Source: DYJB01 sp963777165 (GTDB taxonomy: Bacteria > Chloroflexota > Anaerolineae > Anaerolineales > E44-bin32). Taken from it: DNA of 64,000 nt. A model generated the notes under the pieces. That model saw only the letters and a program-made list of their open reading frames with translations, ran no database searches and had not been told where the DNA came from. The DNA lies in NCBI GenBank assembly GCA_963777165.1, contig CAVZPO010000009.1:50824-114823 (forward strand), in the 5' to 3' direction. The position numbers were made by a program, and so were the translations under genes. Positions 18,191 to 27,341 of this stretch are shown piece after piece (the first letter of the stretch is position 1; each line of letters starts with the position of its first letter).

Positions 18191-18787
18191 TTACTCTCCC
18201 ATTCGGCGGTCCGAGGACGAGCAGTGCGCGTCGATCAGTAAACGCGCCGCCTCCGCCAGATGGGCGGCTGGATTCGTCGGGGCGCCGCCGAACATCCGAG
18301 CGGCCATATAGGCTCCATCCATCAGCAAGAACAGGCCATCGGCCAGAGCCTCCGGCTGGCGGGCACCGGCTTCCTTAGCGAGCTGAAGGAACCGCCCTCG
18401 GACCACCTGTTTGTGACTGAGGGCCACCCGATGACCCGGATTGTCAACGTCCGGGTATTCCGTAGCGAGATTTAGGAACGGGCATCCAAAACACGCTGGG
18501 GCGGTGGCGTAGGCCTGCAGAGCTTCAAAGAAGGCCACCAACTTTCCCTTGGCTGATGAAGCCATCCTGGTGATCTGCTCGAAGTACCCCCAGAACTCCT
18601 CGTCGCTGTTCTGCAAGAAGGCGATGATCAGCTCGTCTTTGGAAGGAAAGTGGCGGTACAGAGTCATCTTGCCGATACCCGACTCCTCCGCGAGCGTGTC
18701 GACGCCGACAGCCCGATACCCCTGCTGATAGAAGAGGCGAGAGGCAACCTCGAAGAGCCTGTCCTTGGGGGCCTGTTGGGGCTTCAT
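18191..18787 (-). CDS. TetR family regulator, copy 1
   Basis: The 198-residue protein has the TetR helix-turn-helix (residues about 10-52, with TLAEESGIGKMTLYRHFPS) and a ligand domain containing CFGCPFLN, seen in the subgroup that acts on small-molecule dehydrogenase genes. It is divergent from the aldo-keto reductase gene. The two palindromic operators in the shared promoter region are its likely binding sites, so it probably represses both itself and the reductase-VOC-LLM operon. The copy at 53373-53972 is a close paralogue with a locally shifted segment; this one reads cleanly throughout. Confidence 0.88.
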   Translation of the reverse strand: MKPQQAPKDRLFEVASRLFYQQGYRAVGVDTLAEESGIGKMTLYRHFPSKDELIIAFLQNSDEEFWGYFEQITRMASSAKGKLVAFFEALQAYATAPACFGCPFLNLATEYPDVDNPGHRVALSHKQVVRGRFLQLAKEAGARQPEALADGLFLLMDGAYMAARMFGGAPTNPAAHLAEAARLLIDAHCSSSDRRMGE

Positions 18788-18800
18788 GAATGATCGCCTC

Positions 18801-18857
18801 TTGACACGATACAGGTCTGTATTGTAGAATGACGGACAACGATACTGACCTGTATCG
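18801..18857 (+). promoter_or_regulatory. Promoter with two TetR operators, copy 1
   Basis: TTGACA (18801-18806) and TAGAAT (18825-18830), 18 bases apart, point toward the reductase gene. Two operators of the form CGATAC-N6-GTATCG lie at 18808-18825 (one mismatch) and 18840-18857 (perfect), covering the spacer and the expected transcription start. Confidence 0.75.
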
Positions 18858-18993
18858 TATCCTGTTTCCGGGCGGCGCGCAAGAGGTCTAAAGGCTAACC
18901 GCCAGCGTCAGGAGCAGGATGCCAGTGCACCTGGGGTTGGTAGCCTTCGGGGCGAGTCTGGTCCCCGGACCGATGGAGTTCATGGAGGCGATC

Positions 18994-19957
18994 GTGGAAG
19001 ACAAGGTTACTCTCGGACGTAGCGGATTGCGGGTGCCTCGCCTTGGAGTTCGGGGCGATGACCTGGGGCGATCCCAAGGGGCTGGCCCGCCTGCACCCGG
19101 CCAAACTGGCCTACGGTGGCGCCCACGGGTTCGAAGAGGAGAAGAGCGCCATGGAGGTCAGCCTGGAAGCGGGCATCAACCTGTTCGATACCGCCGCCAT
19201 GTACAGCTTGGGGGCGGCAGAACGTCGGTTGGGGGAGCTGGCTCGTGGACGGGATGCGGTGATCGCCACGAAGTTTCCATCAGGCTTTTCCTTTCGCGTG
19301 GACGGTTTTCCGAAAGAGGTTGAAGGGACCCTTGCTCGGCTTGGCCGCGGCTCGATTGACCTGTACCAGCACCATTTTCCCAACGCGCGGCTATCGATCC
19401 CCGAGCTCATGGATCAGCTGGCGAATGCCGTCGAGGCGGGGAAGGTCAAGGCTGTGGGGGTGAGCAACTACTCGGCGGTTCAGATGCGCGAGGCGCACGC
19501 TGCGCTGGCCAGGCGCGGGATTCCCCTGGCGTCGAATCAAGTCGAGTATTCGCTCTTGCATCGTCACCCCGAGACCGATGGCGTTCTCGATGCCTGCCGC
19601 GAGCTGGGGATCACGCTCATCGCCTACTCCCCGCTGGCCGGAGGGATGTTGACGGGCAAGTACTCGGCTCAGAATCGCCCCGGCGGGTTCTTCCGACGCC
19701 TTCTGCCCCGGTACAACCGCGGGAATCTGGATGCGTTCCAACCCGTGATACGACTCCTGCGTGAAATCGGTGAACGGTACTCGAAGACGCCGAGTCAGGC
19801 TGCGCTGCGGTGGCTGATTGAAAACGAGACCGTCCTGCCCATCCCTGGGGCGAAGAACGGCAGACAGGCAGCCGAGAACGCAGGCGCGCTCTCCTTCCGC
19901 CTGACGGCGGATGAGGTCGATGCCCTGAACCGGGCAACGATCGCGTGGCGGAACTGA
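18994..19957 (+). pseudogene. Aldo/keto reductase, copy 1 (frameshifted at about 19050)
   Basis: The gene starts at the GTG at 18994, six bases after GGAGG, giving VEDKVTLGRSGLRVPRLGV. An extra T near 19049-19050 (compared with copy 2) throws the frame; the rest continues in the frame open from 19043. The body has the reductase tetrad: Asp and Tyr in NLFDTAAMYS, Lys in ATKFPSG and His in YQHHFPN. It would act on carbonyl substrates with NADPH. Unless re-initiated within the gene, the product loses its first strand. It heads an operon with VOC and LLM genes. Copy 2 is intact here but broken elsewhere. Confidence 0.75.
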
Positions 19958-19995
19958 GGTTCATGGGCCGACCGTGCACGTGACCTGGCATTCCT

Positions 19996-20385
19996 ATGTT
20001 CCTGTCTCTTGATTTCATCTACCTCCCGGCAAGAGATCTCGACGCGGTTCTGCCGTTCTTCGTCGACGTCCTGGGCGCCAGGCTGGTCTCCAAGATCCGA
20101 GCGATGGGCACCATCGTGGGCGAGGTGAGGCTCGCGGAAAACGGGCCGCGTCTGATTCTGGCAGAACATCTGCACGGTCGAGCCCCAGTCTTGATCTACC
20201 GCGTGGCTGACCTGGATGAAGCGACAGCCGCCCTTCGTGCCCGGGGCCTGAAGAAGGGCGAGGCGATCGAGATACCCCACGGTCCATGTTACAGGTTCGA
20301 CTCGCCCAGTGGGCACCGTTTCGCCATCTACCAGCTTGCACGTCCCGAGGCCGACCAGGCCTTCGCCGGACGGATCGATCCATAG
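19996..20385 (+). CDS. VOC (glyoxalase/dioxygenase) family protein, copy 1
   Basis: The 129-residue protein has the vicinal-oxygen-chelate pattern of two beta-alpha-beta3 modules: LDFIYLPARDLDAVLPFFVD at the start, EVRLAENGPRLILAE in the middle and FDSPSGHRFAIYQL at the end. Putative metal ligands are the late His and the Glu near residue 50, but a full set is not certain. It follows the reductase gene by 38 bases and precedes the LLM gene, so all three probably work on one electrophilic substrate. Confidence 0.78.
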   Translation: MFLSLDFIYLPARDLDAVLPFFVDVLGARLVSKIRAMGTIVGEVRLAENGPRLILAEHLHGRAPVLIYRVADLDEATAALRARGLKKGEAIEIPHGPCYRFDSPSGHRFAIYQLARPEADQAFAGRIDP

Positions 20386-20413
20386 GCGCCGCGATTAGAA
20401 AGGAGCAACACCG

Positions 20414-21313
20414 ATGAAGATAGGACTCCAAGTCCCGAACTTCACCTACCCGGGCGGACCGCCCACCATCGGACCTGCGCTGAGGGATATCGCCCAGGCC
20501 GCCGAAGAGGCCGGTTTTTCGAGTTTGTGGGTGATGGATCACTTCTTCCAGATCGGCGGAAGGGACCGGTCGATGGGGATAGGCCCCGCCGAGGACGAGA
20601 TGCTTGAGGGCTACAGCACATTGTCCCATCTTGCGGCGGTCACACGGACCCCCAAGCTGGGCACGCTGGTGACCGGCGTCGTGTATCGACACCCGGGTGT
20701 GCTCATCAAGACGGTGACCACCCTGGATGTGCTTTCCGGTGGCCGAGCTTATCTGGGCATTGGGGCAGCCTGGAATGAGCGCGAGGCCAAAGGGCTGGGG
20801 ATCCCGTTTCCCCCGCTTCGTGAGCGATTCGAACGTCTCGAGGAGACTCTGCAGATCGCAAAACACCTCTGGTCGGGAAACCCTGATCCGTTCGAGGGAA
20901 GACACTATCACCTGGCAGAGCCGATCAGCAGCCCTCAGCCGCTGACCAGGCCCCATCCGCCCATCCTGATCGGAGGCTCGGGAGAGAAGAAGACCTTGCG
21001 GCTCGTGGCCCAGTACGGCGACGCCTGCAATCTGTTCTCGGGTCGGGGGGCGGCGGCCGTTCAAGCGAAGCTGGACGTCCTGAAGCGTCACTGTGAAGAC
21101 GTGGGGCGGGATTACGCGACCATCGAGAAGACCACCCTGGGCACCGTTCAGCTGGCGCAGGACCATGGGAGCTCAAGCGAGATCGTCGATCAATGTCGCG
21201 CGCTTGCCTCAGTCGGCATCCAGCACGCCATTTTCAACATGCCGAATGTCCACGAGATCAGCCCCCTCCAAACCTTTGGGCGCGAGATCATCCCGGCCGT
21301 GGCCGAGTTCTAG
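20414..21313 (+). CDS. LLM-class F420-dependent oxidoreductase, copy 1
   Basis: The ATG at 20414 is preceded by AAGGAG. The 299-residue protein has the luciferase-like TIM-barrel landmarks MKIGLQVPNFTYPGG, EEAGFSSLWVMDHFF, LGTLVTGVVYRHPG and PILIGGSGEKKTLRL. In this class the flavin is usually F420, used for hydride transfer to a carbonyl or imine. It is the last gene of the TetR-controlled operon. The substrate is unknown. Copy 2 at 55606-56505 is nearly identical and both frames are intact. Confidence 0.87.
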   Translation: MKIGLQVPNFTYPGGPPTIGPALRDIAQAAEEAGFSSLWVMDHFFQIGGRDRSMGIGPAEDEMLEGYSTLSHLAAVTRTPKLGTLVTGVVYRHPGVLIKTVTTLDVLSGGRAYLGIGAAWNEREAKGLGIPFPPLRERFERLEETLQIAKHLWSGNPDPFEGRHYHLAEPISSPQPLTRPHPPILIGGSGEKKTLRLVAQYGDACNLFSGRGAAAVQAKLDVLKRHCEDVGRDYATIEKTTLGTVQLAQDHGSSSEIVDQCRALASVGIQHAIFNMPNVHEISPLQTFGREIIPAVAEF

Positions 21314-21481
21314 AACACGAGCAGGGATGGCCGCCGTCGCCGGGGATGGTGGAGGCTCATCCGTGTGAACGCGTCGGCGAAATCACGACTCGGGAAACTC
21401 GCCTTCAATTCGAAAGCGTCCAGTTTGTAGCAATCCGTGTGGATGACTGCCGTTGTCTGCCGTTGCGTGGCATCTGACCAA

Positions 21482-21528
21482 AGGCGACGGTGGGACCATG
21501 GCCCACGCATTGGGGTTTTGCAGGACCC
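21482..21528 (-). repeat. tRNA-Cys 3'-half remnant, copy A
   Basis: Forty-seven bases match the 3' half of the tRNA-Cys gene at 63778-63850 (acceptor strand, T arm, variable region and anticodon loop), but the T loop reads CCATGG instead of the normal sequence. Homology stops just past the anticodon loop. Confidence 0.75.
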
Positions 21529-21564
21529 GATGTGGTGGTAAGGGGCCTTGCTCGCCTTCCGCCG

Positions 21565-21890
21565 GATTCCGTCTAAAGGTCTGCTATTCCGTTGGTGCCC
21601 GGCGGACCCAGACCCTTGACCATCTTCTGGATAGAGGGACGGAGAAAGCCGCGGTGATTGACCAACTGCAATCCCGCCACGTTTCCCCCCCGTCCATCAC
21701 GCCGGCCGACGTCTACTTCGGGAGGGTCAAGGAGGTTCTGTGAGTCGCGAAGAGATGGAACGTCGATCACTCGAAGCCTACGACCGTCACCCCACGCAGT
21801 CGCTGAGGGTAGCCGCGTGACCGTCGAGGCAGTAGAAGCGTGCCTTGACATGGAGCCCCGACTTGTCTCACTCCGGCTGACACCAGGCAA
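21565..21890 (+). mobile_element. Decayed IS3-like integrase 3' end, repeat copy 1
   Basis: A short frame ending near 21743 reads SITPADVYFGRVKEVL, the conserved C-terminus of IS3/IS481 integrase cores. The block is repeated, more decayed, at about 23700-24030. It directly follows the tRNA-Cys remnant. Confidence 0.55.
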
Positions 21891-22079
21891 TCAGCCGCGA
21901 AGGGATCTACCAGCACATTCTGGCTGACAAGCGTGCGTGTCGTGATCTACACCTGCAACAGCGCTGCCAATAGGCCCACAGGAGGCGCTACGGCCGCCAC
22001 GGACGGGCATGGCACGCTTCCCGAGCGGCCCAGCATCGAAGAAAAGGACCGGAGATTGTGGAAAAGCGATAGCGGCTGG

Positions 22080-22546
22080 GCGATGGGGAAGAAGGCACGA
22101 TCGTGAGCCGGGGGCGCCGACAACCTCTTGTAACCCTGACCGGTCGCATGTCCCGGCTGACCCGCATCTACAAGCCAACTCGCAGGAGCGCCCAGAAGGT
22201 GGCGGACGCCGTGATCGAGGAGTTGTCTGCTTGGATGGATCGGGTTCAAACCATCACGTCGGACAATGGCGAGGATTCTGCCCAGGTCCATCGGATTGGA
22301 GATGCGCTGGAGGCGATGCTGTCCTTTGCCCATCCGTACGCTTCTCGGGAACGAAGCACCAACCAGAATACGGGTGGTTTGATCCGGCAGTACTCTCCCC
22401 AAGGTATGAATCTGTCCACTTTCACCCTGGAAAAGACCGCAGCTGTGGAACCGCGATGGAATGATAGACCGCGACAAGGCATCGGCTTGAAGACGCCAAA
22501 CGAAGTGTACTTTGCTATCTATTCACCTATTGCCCTTGGAAGTTGA
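22080..22546 (+). pseudogene. IS30-family transposase, C-terminal remnant
   Basis: The frame contains landmarks of IS30 transposases: RVQTITSDNG (second catalytic Asp), FAHPYASRERSTNQN, GGLIRQYSPQG, and RWNDRPRQGIGLKTPNEV. The N-terminal DNA-binding half is missing and the catalytic Glu of the usual NEN motif is Gln, so it is inactive. No terminal inverted repeats were identified. It lies just inside the left edge of the secretion island. Confidence 0.75.
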
Positions 22547-22708
22547 ATCCAAGTCTAAGAAGTCCCTATCTCTTCATGAACCATGGATTGGCAGAGAGAC
22601 CCTATCAGCAAGCGATCAAATCCATTAACGCTGATTGGCTATGTCGTTCTGTCCCTACAGATATTGACGCTTACTGGTGGAGCACGTACTCCACGCAGCA
22701 GGATGCTG

Positions 22709-23404
22709 TCACTCAGACGGTGGTGCGTTCTTGGCCTCATCCGGAAGCGATATCGTGATACTGGGGTCATACGTGATCGTCATGGTCGTGGTCGATCCTT
22801 CCGGATCGGTGTTCTCAGATTTCACAGGCAAACCTGAAGTTTGGTCTACCCATAACTTGTACTGCGCAGATGCATCCAGACCGATGAGAGTGGTGCTGTA
22901 ACTGTAGACAATGGCCGGGTTGCCATTGATGACTTCAATTCCCTCCACCATTCCGTCTGAGTATGCAAGGCTTCCGGAGAGATCCAGCGAAAACTGACCA
23001 ATAGTGCTTAGGGCTGCGCCAGCACCGGCAGTTTGAGTCCAGCTTCCTTGACTGTAGTTATAGATGGTTCCGCCGACGATATATTGTTCTGCCATTAAGG
23101 TTCCCATGGCGCTCACCACCTGATGCAGATCAGGCGCTACCACGTCTGCTTCGATGCCCAAACCTTCAGTAGAGGTCTTTGAGATATGCCGTGGGCCAGC
23201 TGTCTCCAGCATCTTCCAGGCTGTTGAAACTGCCTGGTACACCTCATCAGGTGATAAGGAAGGGGCCGGTTGCGTATTCGCAGACTCAGTAGGCTGAATC
23301 AGGGTTGCTTGCGGGGCAGGTTCGGGTGCACTTGACTTAGGTACGGCCGAGCATGCTGCCAATAGAAAACACGTGATCATAACAATCAGGAATCTCTTAG
23401 TCAT
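22709..23404 (-). CDS. Lipoprotein of unknown function (LppX/LprG-like shape)
   Basis: The start is the ATG at 23404, after a strong GGAGGGGAG site. The 231-residue protein has a lipoprotein signal ending in LLAACS, a proline-rich linker (about residues 25-50), and a beta-rich domain with KLWVDQTSGLPVKSE near the C-terminus, a motif common in LppX/LprG and sorting-type lipoproteins. It is isolated between insertion-sequence remnants, and its base use looks less GC-rich than neighbouring genes, which may indicate transfer. Confidence 0.65.
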   Translation of the reverse strand: MTKRFLIVMITCFLLAACSAVPKSSAPEPAPQATLIQPTESANTQPAPSLSPDEVYQAVSTAWKMLETAGPRHISKTSTEGLGIEADVVAPDLHQVVSAMGTLMAEQYIVGGTIYNYSQGSWTQTAGAGAALSTIGQFSLDLSGSLAYSDGMVEGIEVINGNPAIVYSYSTTLIGLDASAQYKLWVDQTSGLPVKSENTDPEGSTTTMTITYDPSITISLPDEAKNAPPSE

Positions 23405-23568
23405 TCTTCTCCCCTCCAAGGGCTATTGGGGCAACTTAAGCATTATACACCAAAATACTCCACTATCTGATTCAACTCTGAAGTGTGTGTGATCAGGCCA
23501 ACTCGGACACCAGGAGCCTTTTGCGAAGACACACTTCTCAACGCTGGCATTGCGAAACAGGAGCCAGA

Positions 23569-23727
23569 ATGGCCGAGAAGAGGGAGAGCGCGGAAGCCAC
23601 CGTCTGGACCACCCGCGCGGTGACGCACCAGAAGTACCCGACCGAGGAGAAGGCCCGGATCGTCCTCGATGTGCTGCGAGGGGAGACCAGCATTGCTGCC
23701 CTGGACCCGAATCCGCATAGGGTCTGC
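23569..23727 (+). pseudogene. IS3-type OrfA N-terminal remnant
   Basis: The ATG at 23569 opens a 52-residue frame with YPTEEKARIVLDVLRGETS, the typical start of an IS3-family OrfA helix-turn-helix, then ends abruptly in unrelated residues where repeat sequence begins. It is a truncated, inactive fragment. Confidence 0.65.
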
Positions 23728-24030
23728 TGATCCTCAGATGCGTGGAAGACGAATGCCCTTGACCGTCTTCCGGAGTCAGGCGACGGAGAATGACGTAGTG
23801 ATTGACCAACTGCGATCCTGCCGCGTTTCGCCCCGTCCATCTCGCCGGCCGACGGCTACTTCAGGAGGGCCAAGGAGGTTCTGCCGAGACGCAAGGGCTT
23901 GACACGCTGAACGCTGGATACGCGCCGCCCCCAGCACATTCAGGCGCTGAGGATGGCCGCGTGACCCTCGAGGCCGTCGAAGTGCGCCTTAGATCCGAGC
24001 CCCGATTCGTCTCACTCTCGCTGAGACGGT
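23700..24030 (+). repeat. Decayed IS3-like repeat, copy 2
   Basis: This block matches 21565-21890, including the stretches GTGATTGACCAACTGC and GGCCGCGTGACC, but its coding frame is shifted. It directly follows the OrfA remnant. Confidence 0.55.
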
Positions 24031-24417
24031 ACACATGCAATTCCAGCCACCGGCAAAGTCGAATCCACAACAAGTGCCGGGTGCAATCCGATCCCCGACG
24101 GGGCATTGTGACAGGCCGCAGGGCAGCGCAAGTCATCAACACACGGGGCCTCGGAGAATCAGCGCTTTGGCCAAAGACTATAGTCATAGTCCAATCCCGG
24201 CGTGTTGTTGGAAGGTTAGGATCCATCAGTGTGGAGTGGCTGTCTCTGTGGAGTTGGTGGCCTATGGCATTGGGGCCTGGCGCGGCGCTGCGGCAGGCTG
24301 GGCCTGGCGGGGGCCAATCCGAGTCGCTTGTCTTCGGGCGCGTAAGTGTGCCACAATAGATGCGGCGCTCAGCCGGCCGTTTGGCGAGATGCCAGTCGCA
24401 ACAAAGGAGGAGGCAGG
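24031..24417. other. Intergenic region, nothing recognised
   Basis: About 390 bases between decayed repeat and the CBS gene. No gene is supported; only the ribosome site GGAGGAGG just before 24418 is clear. Confidence 0.4.
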
Positions 24418-24828
24418 ATGGCCAGCAAGGTTCTTGCGACCGTAAGGTTCAAGAAAGTTGCCGATGTCATGAACAAGAACGTGGCGACCATTGATGGAAG
24501 CGAGACCGTGACCAGTGCGATTGCAGTGATGCGACAGAAGAAGGTCTCCAGCCTGGTGGTCAATCGCAGGGCCCACGAAGATGCCTGGGGGATCGTGACT
24601 CGAAAGGACATCGTCACCAAGATCGTCGATCCGGGAAAGGATCCGAAGACGGTCAAGGTCCACGAGATCATGACCAAGCCTGTGATCACGGTCTCCCCTG
24701 GTCTCGCGCTGAAGTACTGCGCAAGACTCTTCCACAACGCGGGCATCCGCAGGGCACCGGTGTTTGATGGCAAGGAGATCGTCGGGATCATCAGCAACAC
24801 CGACATCTTCAACGCCATCGAAGCCTAG
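24418..24828 (+). CDS. CBS-domain pair protein
   Basis: The ATG at 24418 follows a near-perfect GGAGGAGG site, so the longer upstream frame is rejected. The 136-residue protein consists of two CBS domains: KVADVMNKNVATIDGSETV to VTRKDIVTKI and KVHEIMTKPVITVSPG to GIISNTDIFNAI. Such stand-alone pairs bind adenine nucleotides and act as energy or redox sensors for a partner protein. No partner is encoded next to it; it stands between insertion-sequence remnants and the two-component genes. Confidence 0.83.
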   Translation: MASKVLATVRFKKVADVMNKNVATIDGSETVTSAIAVMRQKKVSSLVVNRRAHEDAWGIVTRKDIVTKIVDPGKDPKTVKVHEIMTKPVITVSPGLALKYCARLFHNAGIRRAPVFDGKEIVGIISNTDIFNAIEA

Positions 24829-25520
24829 GGAACGAATCAGGGCGAGAGCCGGATCCGCTCCACGTCGGCGCGTCCTCCTCATGGCGCAAGCCCGCCGCTG
24901 AGTGGGACGTCTGGCGCGGGGCTCCGCCCATGAACCACCAGGGCGGGGCTCGGAGTTGGAGTCCAAGACTCCTGAGCGTCTTTGACTCTCATGCCCCATG
25001 CACGTAATCGAAGTAGGCGGATAGGGTCCTCCTTCCTTCCCGGAGACCTTTCGCGCCTTCAAGCGAGCCCTCAGCGTTCAGCAATCAGCCGTCAGCCCTG
25101 TTGGCAGGGATGACGGCTGATTGCGTGTCGCTGAAAGCCGTTCTCCAGGAGGCGACTGTGGGACTTGCTCCATCGCTTTGCCCCGGAGTGCTCCCGCGAT
25201 CCGCTTTAGACCCGTGCGGAGCCCCCTCATTGATCTTGATTAACTCAGGCGCTTGTTTCGCTCAGGCTCGCGGGCCGGGGACTCCACGCATCAGGCTGTT
25301 GTAGGATCCGGCAGTGACCGAAGGGGAACTGATGCGCCTTGAGCTGGATTCGGGGTAGGGAAATCGGCTATTCGAAGACCCTGGCACGCAACGCCTGTTC
25401 GCGGCCTCTCGCAGTGCAAGAACGACGGATGACATCGGGTCTGGCACACTCCCAGTCGCAATGTGGGGCGCCAATCTTCCTGAGCTCCCCGACTACGTTC
25501 GCCAGGGCTGCCGGTACCGA
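24829..25520. other. Intergenic region with hairpin repeat and tRNA-like trace
   Basis: No gene is supported. A large hairpin lies at 25071-25134, and a 14-base stretch at about 25150-25163 (AGGCGACTGTGGGA) resembles the tRNA-Cys acceptor and T-arm sequence, a weak trace of the same repeat family. Confidence 0.45.
25071..25134. repeat. Large GCTGA-rich hairpin (REP-like)
   Basis: Nested perfect arms are visible: GCAATCAGCCGTCA (25081-25094) with its complement at 25111-25124, an inner CCCTG/CAGGG stem with a TTGG loop, and an outer TCAGCG/CGCTGA pair. A related palindrome occurs at 63861-63937 beside tRNA-Cys. Confidence 0.65.
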
Positions 25521-26192
25521 CTACAGGCGGCTCTTCTTCTCCGATCCGAGCCCGGCCGCGCGCGCCCGGGCGACGGCCTCGGTCCGGTCGGCCACTTGGA
25601 GCCTGGCCAGGATGTTGGAGACGTGGTTGCGCGCCGTCTTCAGGCTGATACCCATGCGCCCAGCGACCTCCTGGTTGCTCAGCCCCTGCGCCAGCAGCCA
25701 CAGCACCTCGCGCTCCCGGTCGGTAAGCTCGGGAAAGGCGGCGCGCTCTGCGGACGGAGTCGCCTCGGCCAGGTAGCGCATCAGGCGCTCGGCGACCCCC
25801 GGACCAAATAACGCCTCGCCGCTGGCTACGGCGCGCACGGAGCGCAGTAGGGCCTCTTCGTCCGTGTCCTTGAGGATATAGCCTCGGGCGCCGGCCCGCA
25901 TGGCAGCCAGGACCGTGTCGGTGTCTTCGAACATGGTGAGTACGAGCACGTTCACCCTCGGCTGAGAGTGCAGAATGCGCCGTGTGGCCTCGACCCCGTT
26001 GATCCCGGGCAACTGCAGATCCATGAGGATGACGTCCGGTTGGAGGACGGCCGCCTGCGTCACGACCTCCTCGCCGTCGCCGGCCTCACCGACGACTTCG
26101 AGGTCAGGCGCGGAGGTCAGCAGCGCGCGCAAGCCATCCCGAAAGAGGCGGTGATCGTCGGCCACCAGGATACGTATCCGTGTGTCGGGCAT
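25521..26192 (-). CDS. NarL/FixJ-type response regulator
   Basis: The 223-residue protein has a receiver domain (residues 6-122) with the acidic pair in VADDH, the phospho-acceptor Asp in VILMDLQLPGING, Thr in LVLTMF and Lys in YILKDT, then a LuxR helix-turn-helix (residues about 153-215, ELTDREREVLWLLAQGLSN). The kinase gene lies 12 bases upstream and ends just before it, so the pair forms one operon. Its targets may include the divergent secretion locus, a suggestion based on position alone. Confidence 0.9.
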   Translation of the reverse strand: MPDTRIRILVADDHRLFRDGLRALLTSAPDLEVVGEAGDGEEVVTQAAVLQPDVILMDLQLPGINGVEATRRILHSQPRVNVLVLTMFEDTDTVLAAMRAGARGYILKDTDEEALLRSVRAVASGEALFGPGVAERLMRYLAEATPSAERAAFPELTDREREVLWLLAQGLSNQEVAGRMGISLKTARNHVSNILARLQVADRTEAVARARAAGLGSEKKSRL

Positions 26193-26204
26193 GGGAGGTC
26201 AGCC

Positions 26205-27341
26205 TCAGTCGTCCATCTGGAGGGCGGCGCCGGCGCTGGCCAATTCCGCATCCCATCCGGGAACCCGAGAACCGGCGGGCAGGAAGGCGAGCACGCGTGT
26301 GCCTCCTTCGGCCGGCAACTCGATCGTGCAGGAGCCGCCCAGTTCGGCGACACGCTCGCGCATCGAAGCGATCCCCACACCGGCGCGGTGCTTGGCGGGC
26401 AGACCGACCCCATCGTCCACGACTTCGATGCTGACCTTCTCGTTCACGCTGAGGCTGATACGGCAGTTCCGGGCATGGGCGTGGCGCTCGACGTTGGTCA
26501 GGGCCTCCATCACGATGCGATAGGCGGCGACTTCGACGGCGGCGGAAAGGGGCGGCATCTGGTCGGGTGCGTGCACGCTGACCTGGAGACCACCCGTCGA
26601 GGACTGCCTGGCCTGTTCCTGAATGGCCGGAAGCATCCCCAACTCATCGAGAGCCGGGGGTCGCAGGTTGTAGACTACCCGCCGGATGTCGGTGATGACG
26701 ACGTGGATCAGTTCGCGCAGCTCGTTGAGCTGCTCCTGGGCTGCCGGGAGGTCCTGCTCGATCAGGTTACGCACCGAGCCGGCCTTCAGGCTGAGCGCCG
26801 CCAGCGTCGGCCCGATGGTGTCGTGCAGGTTGCGTCGAAGGCGGCGACGCTCTTCCTCGCGGGCGAGCACCAGCCGCTCCCTCGCCCGCAGAAGATCGTG
26901 CTCCTGGCGCACTACCTGGGCGGCCGACCCGGCCCCGCGGGCGATCGACGCCAGGAGATGGCGCTCCTCGGGGGTCGGCTCGCGGGTGTCCTCCGGGACG
27001 ACGACGAGTTGTCCGACCACCTCGGACTTGTAGAGCACGGGGAAAGTCAGCGAATGTGATGGCTCGGTTCGGGGGCGGTCCTCCACCGACCTTTCCGCAG
27101 CCGATGGGGAAGGGGGAAGTGCAGATTCCCCCGTCGGGGTCCCGTGATCGGCGGCAAGGATGAACTCCTCGACGTCGAGCCGCTTGAGGTACACCGCAAC
27201 ATACCGCGCCGGCAGGCCCTGCGCGACCCCCGCGGCAACCGCCGGCAAGACGACGTGCGGATCAAGACTGCCCTGCAACCGGTCAGCCAGGCGGGCCAGC
27301 TGCCCCGGGCTCTCTGGGCTGGTATCGGGAATCACGTCCAA
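26205..27341 (-). CDS. NarX-type sensor histidine kinase with GAF domain
   Basis: The start is a TTG at 27341 with GGAG six bases upstream. The 378-residue protein lacks membrane segments. Residues about 15-145 look like a GAF sensor domain, followed by a HisKA_3 helix with the phospho-acceptor His in RRRLRRNLHDTIGPTL and an HATPase_c domain (EALTNVERHAHA, VVDDGVGLP, GVGIASMRERV). It is a cytosolic sensor, partner of the NarL-type regulator downstream. The signal is unknown. Confidence 0.88.
   Translation of the reverse strand: MDVIPDTSPESPGQLARLADRLQGSLDPHVVLPAVAAGVAQGLPARYVAVYLKRLDVEEFILAADHGTPTGESALPPSPSAAERSVEDRPRTEPSHSLTFPVLYKSEVVGQLVVVPEDTREPTPEERHLLASIARGAGSAAQVVRQEHDLLRARERLVLAREEERRRLRRNLHDTIGPTLAALSLKAGSVRNLIEQDLPAAQEQLNELRELIHVVITDIRRVVYNLRPPALDELGMLPAIQEQARQSSTGGLQVSVHAPDQMPPLSAAVEVAAYRIVMEALTNVERHAHARNCRISLSVNEKVSIEVVDDGVGLPAKHRAGVGIASMRERVAELGGSCTIELPAEGGTRVLAFLPAGSRVPGWDAELASAGAALQMDD

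Larger units (their letters stand above)
18120..21477 (+). repeat. 3.36-kb segmental duplication, copy 1
   Basis: This block (TetR gene, double operator, aldo-keto reductase, VOC protein, LLM oxidoreductase and about 165 bases beyond) matches 53304-56670 along its whole length in the same orientation. By eye the LLM products differ at 14 of 299 residues and the VOC products at 7 of 129. The two copies lie on either side of the secretion locus. Confidence 0.9.

Noticed and set aside
21314..22080. Integrase gene for the proposed tRNA-Cys island
   Set aside because: Only IS3-like and IS30-like fragments were found; no tyrosine or serine recombinase motif was seen here or elsewhere in the window.
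22709..23404. Secreted effector of the type VII locus
   Set aside because: It has a normal lipoprotein signal and no WXG100 or LXG domain, and lies among insertion-sequence remnants outside the locus.
25071..25134. Riboswitch upstream of the CBS or two-component genes
   Set aside because: The hairpin is a simple nested palindrome, lies at the 3' ends of both neighbours, and matches a repeat near tRNA-Cys rather than any riboswitch core.
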